The notes below the pieces were generated by a model. The model saw only the letters and a program-made list of their open reading frames with translations. It ran no database searches and was not told where the DNA came from. The position numbers and the translations under genes were made by a program. From Gammaproteobacteria bacterium (GTDB lineage Bacteria; Pseudomonadota; Gammaproteobacteria; Pseudomonadales; Cellvibrionaceae), in contig SEBV01000009.1 of assembly GCA_004172865.1 (NCBI GenBank), positions 248,001-312,000 on the forward strand: a stretch of 64,000 nucleotides of DNA, given 5' to 3'. Below are positions 58,189-64,000 of this stretch, piece after piece. Every line of letters starts with the position of its first letter. Within the stretch, counting starts at the first letter, position 1.

Positions 58189-58418
58189 AACACACCTCAG
58201 GAATACCAAAAAAATAATTTATAAGACGCCACAATGTCGTCAGAGCACAAACTCAATGAGGGAAAGGCATTGAAACTTCAAGGCGTGCTTTGCAATAGAT
58301 TACAAATATCATATGACGCCTAAATAAATATAATTTCAAAAAAGCGGCAAAAAGTGCTCAATGTTTAATCAGCTCAGCCGATAGCTCTCTTAACCAAAAA
58401 CAAAAGAGAGGGATTCCC

Positions 58419-59432
58419 ATGATTATTGCCAATGCCCAAATTGCGATGGCCGCCAGCCATGACTACCGTGAAGAGCATCAGGTTGCTGAAAAACTCGACT
58501 TTTGGCTTGCCGCCAAACCCACCGAAGTTGTTACTAAAGAGGATGTAAAAATATCTCGTTGGGATGAACAAGTCAGTATTTCGCCGCAGGGGTTTTCGCT
58601 GTCAGAATTGCGCAGCAGAGGCCAAAGCCTAAATCTCGATACCAAAATGGATTCTCATTCGCGTATTAATCTTTTGATTCTGAAGCAGCTATACGAATCC
58701 ATTACTGGCCAGCCGATGAATATGATTGACCCATCGCAAACTCCTGCCAATCCGCTATCCGAAAGCGGCAACACTCAAACGTTAGAGATTGATCAAGCAG
58801 TTGCAACACCTCCGGCAGCAGTGCAAAAATCCTCAAGTTCGGCTGGCTTCGGATTGGTTTACCAACGCCGAGAACATTATCAGGAACAGGAAAAAATGGA
58901 GTTTAAAGCGGAGGGTCTAGTGCGAACCAAAGACGGTCGCAACATCGCCTTTTCCACGTCGTTAACCATGAGCCGCGATTATTACGAAGAATCCAATCTG
59001 AGCATTCGCGCGGGCGACGCCCGTAAGATTGATCCCCTCGTCATAAATTTTGATGGCAAGGGCGCGGAACTCAGTCAAACGCGTTTTAAATTTGATCTAG
59101 ACAATGACGGCACCGAAGAACAAATTGCCAGCTTGCGTTCCGGCAGCGGGTTTTTAGCGCTTGACCGCAATGGCGATGGCATCATCAATAACGGCAGCGA
59201 ACTTTTTGGCCCCGCTAGCGGCCAAGGTTTTGCGGAGCTGGCGAAATTCGATGAAGATGGAAATCATTTTATCGACGAAGGCGACAGCATCTACGACAAG
59301 CTGCGCATTTGGAGTTTTAACGAAGATGGCAGCAGTCAATTAGTTGCACTTGGCGATAAACAAATCGGTGCGATTTTTCTTGGCCACGTAACGTCGCCCT
59401 TTCAACTTAAAGATGAAAAAACCAATCGCTAG
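58419..59432 (+). CDS. Calcium-motif protein of unknown function, C-terminus cut by a frameshift
   Basis: The 337-residue product has no signal peptide. The N-terminal 150 residues are unremarkable. The C-terminal half has acidic repeats of EF-hand or dockerin type: FDLDNDGTEEQ, LDRNGDGIINNGSELFG and FDEDGNHFIDEGDSIYDKLRIW. This block is familiar from the ends of RTX-like and flagellar-associated proteins in gammaproteobacteria. The frame stops at 59432, but adding one A to the six-A run at 59416-59421 lets it continue to 59512 with a plausible ending. AAAAGAGAGGGA precedes the ATG. The gene is single. Confidence 0.75.
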   Translation: MIIANAQIAMAASHDYREEHQVAEKLDFWLAAKPTEVVTKEDVKISRWDEQVSISPQGFSLSELRSRGQSLNLDTKMDSHSRINLLILKQLYESITGQPMNMIDPSQTPANPLSESGNTQTLEIDQAVATPPAAVQKSSSSAGFGLVYQRREHYQEQEKMEFKAEGLVRTKDGRNIAFSTSLTMSRDYYEESNLSIRAGDARKIDPLVINFDGKGAELSQTRFKFDLDNDGTEEQIASLRSGSGFLALDRNGDGIINNGSELFGPASGQGFAELAKFDEDGNHFIDEGDSIYDKLRIWSFNEDGSSQLVALGDKQIGAIFLGHVTSPFQLKDEKTNR

Positions 59433-59512
59433 GCGAAGTGGCGAACTCGGGAATTTATCTTAACGAAAACGGTGAAACTGGATTGGTGCAAGAAATTAAT
59501 TTAACGGTTTAG
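59416..59512 (+). other. Frameshifted C-terminal extension of the calcium-motif protein
   Basis: In the -1 frame, sequence after the six-A run reads NQSLGEVANSGIYLNENGET, then GLVQEINLTV and a stop at 59510-59512. This looks like the natural end of the upstream protein. It could reflect a mutation, a sequencing error in the A run, slippage or programmed -1 frameshifting. Confidence 0.7.
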
Positions 59513-59531
59513 AAATTAATTAAACTCTCCA

Positions 59532-60452
59532 TTAAATTTCCGCGAGCAGTGCCTCTACTTCAGCTTTTGTCGGTATAGGCGCAACCGCGCCATAACCTTG
59601 TGTGGATAAAGCGGCGCAAATATTTGCATAACGCGCGGCGGTAAAAGGGTCATCTCCTACTACAAGACGCGCAATAAAAGCGCCTCCAAAACAATCGCCA
59701 GCGCCCGTGGCGTCCACCGCGTTAACTTTATAGCCTTCAATTAGTTTGCGCTCGTGTTGAGTGGCAAGATAACAACCTTCGGCGCCGAGTTTAAAGGCAA
59801 TAATTTTTATTCCGTAGGCGAGTAGTTTATCGACAATTGCATCGCGGTCATCGAGCCCAGTAAGCGCGCTAATATCATCCCAACTCGGTAAACAAATATC
59901 GCACAGCGCAAAGGCTTCGTGCATTTTTTCGCGCGCACGTTCAAGCGGCCAAAGTTTGAGACGCAAATTAGTATCGAGTGAAGTGAGCACGTTGTTTTGG
60001 CGAGCGTGCTGCATTGCGAATAATCCGGCATCGCACGCTGATTCACTAATTGCCAAACTAACACCAGAAAGATGCAAAACTTTTGCTGCGCTAATTGTCT
60101 GTAAAGGTAATTGCGCACGCTGATACAAACTAGCCGCCGAACCTGTGCGCAAATAATCAAAGTGATGCCCAGACTCGTTATGCGAAACAAAATAAACACC
60201 TGTCGGTGCAAGCGCGTTATTTTCTACGTGCTGCGCATTAACAGATTCCGCATACCAAAGATCGCGCAGCTTTTCTCCAAACGCATCACAACCTAGCGCG
60301 CTAATAAAGCCGGTGCCGGCACCCTGACGCGCTGCCGCAATACAAAAATTTGAAGTATCGCCACCATAGCCTTGCAAAAAAAGTAATGGGTTATCGTTGC
60401 GTTGATTAAATTCAACCATGGCTTCGCCATAAGCCAATATATCTATTTTCAT
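59532..60452 (-). CDS. kdgK: PfkB family sugar kinase, likely 2-keto-3-deoxygluconate kinase
   Basis: The 306-residue ribokinase-fold protein starts MKIDILAYGEAMVEF and ends its catalytic loop with VDATGAGDCFGGAFIARL, in which the GAGD aspartate is the base. The overall pattern (GGDTSNFCIAAARQG, TGVYFVSHNESGHHFDYLR) fits KDG kinases, which feed the Entner-Doudoroff route. The neighbours are a hexosaminidase, a RidA-like protein and a D-aminoacylase, which points to KDG derived from an amino-sugar acid. Its start is 21 bp from the GH20 stop, so it is probably in the same operon. Confidence 0.88.
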   Translation of the reverse strand: MKIDILAYGEAMVEFNQRNDNPLLFLQGYGGDTSNFCIAAARQGAGTGFISALGCDAFGEKLRDLWYAESVNAQHVENNALAPTGVYFVSHNESGHHFDYLRTGSAASLYQRAQLPLQTISAAKVLHLSGVSLAISESACDAGLFAMQHARQNNVLTSLDTNLRLKLWPLERAREKMHEAFALCDICLPSWDDISALTGLDDRDAIVDKLLAYGIKIIAFKLGAEGCYLATQHERKLIEGYKVNAVDATGAGDCFGGAFIARLVVGDDPFTAARYANICAALSTQGYGAVAPIPTKAEVEALLAEI

Positions 60453-60473
60453 TTGTTAGTTACTTCGTAAATA

Positions 60474-62882
60474 TTAGTTGTCGTGTTGGGCTGCGTTTAA
60501 TAAAGCTTCCACAGAATATGCTGCGGAGATAATCATTTCATTGTCAATTTTTTGCGCGGCAGCAATAGTTTGTTTCGCTGCTAAAAATTCAGCTTGCGAA
60601 AGGGGCTTATTCCGATCATTTTTTTGTACGAGATCAGTTCCAAGCTGTGCGACGGCATCTACATTTAATAATAGGTTTGCAAGCGGTTTTAAATCATCGC
60701 GGCTATTAATGAGAGCCGAAGCTTGCGCAGTATTTTTATGCCAGCGTGCAAAGGTAGCCAACAATTCTTTTTTAACAGCACGATCTTTTGGATTTTGTAG
60801 CCAGGAATCCACCCTTAACCGCAACTGACGCGAAAATAAATTTTCTGGTGGTAACGAATCCACAAATTGATCCAAACGATCCGTTCTTGAATAAGTCGCG
60901 TTGGTCATTTTTTCGTGTTGGCGATGATAATACTGCGCTTGCTCCAGCGCTTCCGAAAAAATCTGTAAGGGTTCGATGTTATCGCTGTTTGCCAAGGTTG
61001 CTAATAAATTTTCGGATGTTATTTTTTGTCGCAGCAAAATAGATTTTTGTGTAACGCTGCCAACAACAGCCAGGCGCTCATACATATTTTGCTCATCGTG
61101 CAAATTCGCTGGTGACCATAAGCGCTCTGCAACAGCAAAACCGCGCGGCCATAAGCGCGTATCAATAACAGATTCGTCGAGAATTTCAGCCCAAAGCGCT
61201 ATTTCACCGCCCAAAATTAATTGGTGTTGCTGCGCCGTTAAAGCCGGTGCTTTTATTCCAGTAGGAATATTTGCCAATAATTGCCCGTGCAATTCGAACG
61301 CAGCATTTGCGACTCGTGCAAAGCCGGTAAATTCTTTTTCAGAGTTTTTCCCCGCATGGGGAAAACTTATGGTGAGTGGGCCCATCCAGGTATCCACTGA
61401 CAGGGTTGTCAATCCGTTAATAGTTTTTACAGAGCGAAGATCGCGGCGCGATTTATCTTTGAAATCAATAAAACCGCGCTGCTCATTGTTTTTTGCACTA
61501 ACTAACGTGAATGATCCAGTTACTGGGCCGCCGCGTTTACGTGCAAAACTGAATGACCATGACTGCGCAATTTCACCCTCAGCAATCAAATCATTTTGTG
61601 ATGGCAGTGGCGGTAGCGGATCATTGCGATAGTGATAAGCAGCAGTTTGTGCTTGATCGAGATAAAAGCCGGTGGATAGCAAAGCCTGAAAGCCGTGACT
61701 CACTGCGTCGCTCACCGCATCTGGCCCGCGCCAGGATTGGATAATAATATCCTTCGGTAAATCGGGATGTTGAATTTCATCCCAGCCCACCATTTTGCGT
61801 TGATGCTGTGCGAGAATTTTTACCAAGCGCTGATTAAAATAGGCTTGCAAATCTTGCGGCGATTTTAATTTTTTCTCGCGCATGAATGTTTGTATAGTAG
61901 GATTTTTATTCCACTCGTCGGAATTTACTTCATCGCCACCCATATGAATATACTCAAAGGGAAATAAAGTCGTTAACTCGCCAATAATTTTTTCGGCGAA
62001 TTCATAGACTTGCTCATTAGCAGGATTCAATGTTGGGCTATGCACGCCCCAACGAATTTCAGATGCGTAGGGGCCAGGGCCGGATAATAATTCCGGGTAG
62101 GCAACCGCAATAGCGCTGGCGTGGCCGGGCATATCTACTTCTGGCATGACTTGAATGCCGCGCGCCTGCGCGTAAGCAACCACATCGCGAATATCTTGCT
62201 GAGTGTAATATTCGCCGCCGGATGTCAATTGATGTAATTTCGGTAACGACTTTAATTCAATGCGCCAGCCTTGATCGTCTGTTAAGTGCCAATGAAATAC
62301 ATTTAATTTTGCGGCGGCCATAGCATCGAGCTGACGTTTTATGGTTGTGATTGAAAAGAAATGACGCGAGGTATCCATCAAAAATCCACGCCATTTAAAA
62401 CGCGGGTAATCATTGATCGCAACCAAGGGAAGCTTCACAGATTTTTTCTGTTCGCCGATAAGTTGCAGCAAGGTTTCCATTCCGCGATTTACACCAATAG
62501 AATTTTCAGCTGAAAGTTTTATTGTTTTTTTGGAAATGGTTAATTGATAGCTTTCATCCATCGCTTGAATTGAATTTGGATTTTCAATAACCGCATGAGC
62601 CACAAGGATTTGTAAAATGGATGAAGCATTTTTCGAAGGCGTTAATTCAAAATCAATATTGGTTTGTAATTTTGTGCGCTTCACAAAATTCGTGAGCATT
62701 GTGTTGAGTTGAGCTTCTTCAATACCCTCAATAGAAATTGAAATTTTCTTTGGCAACAAAAATTTACCATCTTGCGCGGTAATTTCTTGTGGGTAAGGCA
62801 TTAGTGGATATGATTGCTCATTAGTGTTTGCTGTGACGCTAAACGGTAAAAGTAACGCAATCACTAATAAGCAATATTTCAT
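60474..62882 (-). CDS. Beta-N-acetylhexosaminidase (GH20)
   Basis: The 802-residue exported enzyme should release terminal GlcNAc (or GalNAc) from oligosaccharides. It has a signal peptide (to about residue 18), a GH20b domain (about 25-150), and the catalytic barrel (about 160-600) with WRGFLMDTSRHF, WHLTDDQGWRIE and the Asp-Glu pair in YIHMGGDEVNSDEWN. A C-terminal helical part follows. Long insertions inside the barrel make it larger than many GH20 enzymes. It lies in a cluster with sugar-acid genes. Confidence 0.94.
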   Translation of the reverse strand: MKYCLLVIALLLPFSVTANTNEQSYPLMPYPQEITAQDGKFLLPKKISISIEGIEEAQLNTMLTNFVKRTKLQTNIDFELTPSKNASSILQILVAHAVIENPNSIQAMDESYQLTISKKTIKLSAENSIGVNRGMETLLQLIGEQKKSVKLPLVAINDYPRFKWRGFLMDTSRHFFSITTIKRQLDAMAAAKLNVFHWHLTDDQGWRIELKSLPKLHQLTSGGEYYTQQDIRDVVAYAQARGIQVMPEVDMPGHASAIAVAYPELLSGPGPYASEIRWGVHSPTLNPANEQVYEFAEKIIGELTTLFPFEYIHMGGDEVNSDEWNKNPTIQTFMREKKLKSPQDLQAYFNQRLVKILAQHQRKMVGWDEIQHPDLPKDIIIQSWRGPDAVSDAVSHGFQALLSTGFYLDQAQTAAYHYRNDPLPPLPSQNDLIAEGEIAQSWSFSFARKRGGPVTGSFTLVSAKNNEQRGFIDFKDKSRRDLRSVKTINGLTTLSVDTWMGPLTISFPHAGKNSEKEFTGFARVANAAFELHGQLLANIPTGIKAPALTAQQHQLILGGEIALWAEILDESVIDTRLWPRGFAVAERLWSPANLHDEQNMYERLAVVGSVTQKSILLRQKITSENLLATLANSDNIEPLQIFSEALEQAQYYHRQHEKMTNATYSRTDRLDQFVDSLPPENLFSRQLRLRVDSWLQNPKDRAVKKELLATFARWHKNTAQASALINSRDDLKPLANLLLNVDAVAQLGTDLVQKNDRNKPLSQAEFLAAKQTIAAAQKIDNEMIISAAYSVEALLNAAQHDN

Positions 62883-62936
62883 GGAGCAGTAACCTTTTAT
62901 AAATTAAATAAACCTGTGTTTTTCAATTAGAACACA

Positions 62937-63326
62937 CTAAGGTTTTTTATAAGCCACGCAATCAACTTCTACTTTGCAATCCACAACCATGCTGGATACA
63001 ACGCATGCACGCGCTGGTGGGTTCGCGCCAAAATATTCCATAAATACGCGATTGAATGACATGAAGTCGCGAGGGTCATCCAACCATACGCCGCAGCGCA
63101 CAACATGCTCGGGGCCGTAACCGGCTTCGGCGAGAATTGCTAACACATTTTTTATGGTTTGATGGGATTGCGCGACAATTCCGCCATCAATAATTTCACC
63201 GTTTACCATGGGCACCTGGCCTGAAACAAATAACCAACCGTCCGCACCTGCAGCGCGTGCGAAAGGCAAGTGTTGCCCGCCGGTGCCTTTGCCGCCTTCA
63301 ACACCAATACGTGTAATTTCTGACAT
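62937..63326 (-). CDS. RidA-like deaminase in the amino-sugar-acid cluster
   Basis: This 129-residue YjgF/RidA-fold protein is distinct from the canonical ridA at 51106. It keeps FVSGQVPMVNGEIID, the conserved arginine in PARACVVSS and a glutamate in CKVEVDCVAY. AGAGGA precedes the ATG at 63326; an earlier in-frame start lacks this. Its place between GH20 and a D-aminoacylase suggests action on an enamine/imine intermediate of amino-sugar-acid breakdown. Confidence 0.88.
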   Translation of the reverse strand: MSEITRIGVEGGKGTGGQHLPFARAAGADGWLFVSGQVPMVNGEIIDGGIVAQSHQTIKNVLAILAEAGYGPEHVVRCGVWLDDPRDFMSFNRVFMEYFGANPPARACVVSSMVVDCKVEVDCVAYKKP

Positions 63327-63394
63327 AAAAATCCTCTCTGCTTTCTGATGAAAGCTGTTCAAATTATTAAAAGCTAAAAAAGCTCTTCGAAAAA

Positions 63395-64000
63395 TTAATG
63401 AAAACCGTTACGCAAATCACGTGAGCGCGGTAAGAATTTTCCCGCGCGCCGGCCGGTTAATTGTTGTTGGTGATAACTTAAAACACCGTTCACCCAAACC
63501 GCTTCTATGCCTTCGGCAACTTGCGCGGGTTTTGAAAAGCTGGCGGTGTCTTTAATCAGCAGTGGATTAAATAAAACTAAATCTGCCGCTAAACCTAAAC
63601 CGATTCTGCCACGATCTGATAAACCAAAACGATCTGCCGATAAACTTGTCATTTTGCGCACGGCTTCAGGCAACGAAAATAATGCGAGGTCGCGACTGTA
63701 ATGGCCGAGCACGCGCGGGAATGCGCCCCATAAACGCGGATGCGGAAGCGGATCATTGGGTAAACCGTCTGAACCAACCATAGTGAGTGGGTGCGATAAA
63801 ATATTGCGCACATCCGCTTCACTCATGCCGTGATATACCGCGCCTGCTGGTTGCAATTTTTGTGCGGCGTCCAGCAAATTTATTTGCCATTCGCCAGCAA
63901 TAGCTTTTAAGGTGCGGCCACTCATTTCTGGATGCGGCGTGCTCCAGGTAATCACAATATCGAAATCTTCTGTGACTTGTTTTAAATCGAGCGTGGATGA
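63395..64000 (-). CDS. N-acyl-D-amino-acid deacylase-like amidohydrolase (C-terminal part, cut by right edge)
   Basis: About 201 C-terminal residues of a D-aminoacylase-type amidohydrolase are visible; the frame stays open to the right edge. Diagnostic blocks are STPHPEMSGRTLKAIA, YHGMSEADVRNILSHPLTMVGSDG, LPHPRLWGAFPRVLGHYSRD, and the closing DLVLFNPLLI with a final amidohydrolase strand containing VWVNG. The metal-site Asp is in GSDG. The family removes acyl groups from N-acyl-D-amino acids; some members are thought to act on N-acetylglucosaminate. The context favours the latter. Confidence 0.88.
   Translation of the reverse strand, partial: SSTLDLKQVTEDFDIVITWSTPHPEMSGRTLKAIAGEWQINLLDAAQKLQPAGAVYHGMSEADVRNILSHPLTMVGSDGLPNDPLPHPRLWGAFPRVLGHYSRDLALFSLPEAVRKMTSLSADRFGLSDRGRIGLGLAADLVLFNPLLIKDTASFSKPAQVAEGIEAVWVNGVLSYHQQQLTGRRAGKFLPRSRDLRNGFH

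Overview
The window looks like chromosomal DNA of a plant-polysaccharide-degrading gammaproteobacterium close to Cellvibrio (Cellvibrionaceae). The pointers are secreted pectinolytic lipoproteins with long serine-only linkers, large TonB-dependent receptors without SusD partners, several flavin-dependent halogenase-like genes, and housekeeping blocks whose order matches Pseudomonas (gpmI-envC-ctpA-yibQ-his; prlC next to yrdA; aroE-hemF-tsaC-dprA-lysM facing def-fmt-rsmB; gmk-rpoZ-spoT). The species assignment is inference; no rRNA or tRNA gene was found.

Layout. Positions 1-8942 are a pectin locus on the minus strand: a TonB-dependent receptor, a lipoprotein made of two copies of an unknown module, a multidomain CE8 pectin methylesterase carrying a third copy, and the N-terminal part of a PL1-like pectate lyase cut by the left edge. 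Positions 9350-18906 hold gpmI, envC, ctpA, yibQ and a convergent hisB-hisH-hisA-hisF operon with an esterase gene inserted. Positions 19292-27675 hold a TonB-dependent receptor followed, after an intrinsic terminator, by three halogenase-family genes, one of which has lost catalytic motifs. Positions 28271-31949 hold yheV, prlC, yrdA and an acetyltransferase. Positions 32021-34819 are a lower-GC patch of hypothetical genes. Positions 34900-38521 hold a fourth halogenase, an OxyR-like regulator, a candidate divergent small RNA and a pirin. Positions 38698-46573 hold core genes for shikimate, haem, tRNA modification, DNA uptake and formyl-Met metabolism. Positions 46570-51040 hold a LysR/SDR pair, a small membrane protein and a TetR/lpd pair with two matching operators. 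Positions 51106-58188 hold ridA, an inserted lipoprotein gene, spoT, rpoZ, gmk, a small HTH protein and an old yellow enzyme. Position 58419 starts a frameshifted calcium-motif protein. Positions 59532-64000 hold a sugar-acid kinase, a GH20 hexosaminidase, a RidA-like protein and a D-aminoacylase cut by the right edge.

How it fits together. The left end captures and de-esterifies pectin at the cell surface. The right end has the gene set expected for using oxidised chitin ends: GH20, deacetylase, deaminase and KDG kinase. The middle is mostly core metabolism with regulator/target pairs inserted. The least explained parts are the halogenase clusters, the OxyR-like/small-RNA locus, a structured intergenic repeat present twice with covarying stems (17537-17599 and 55494-55560), and the three-copy secreted module.
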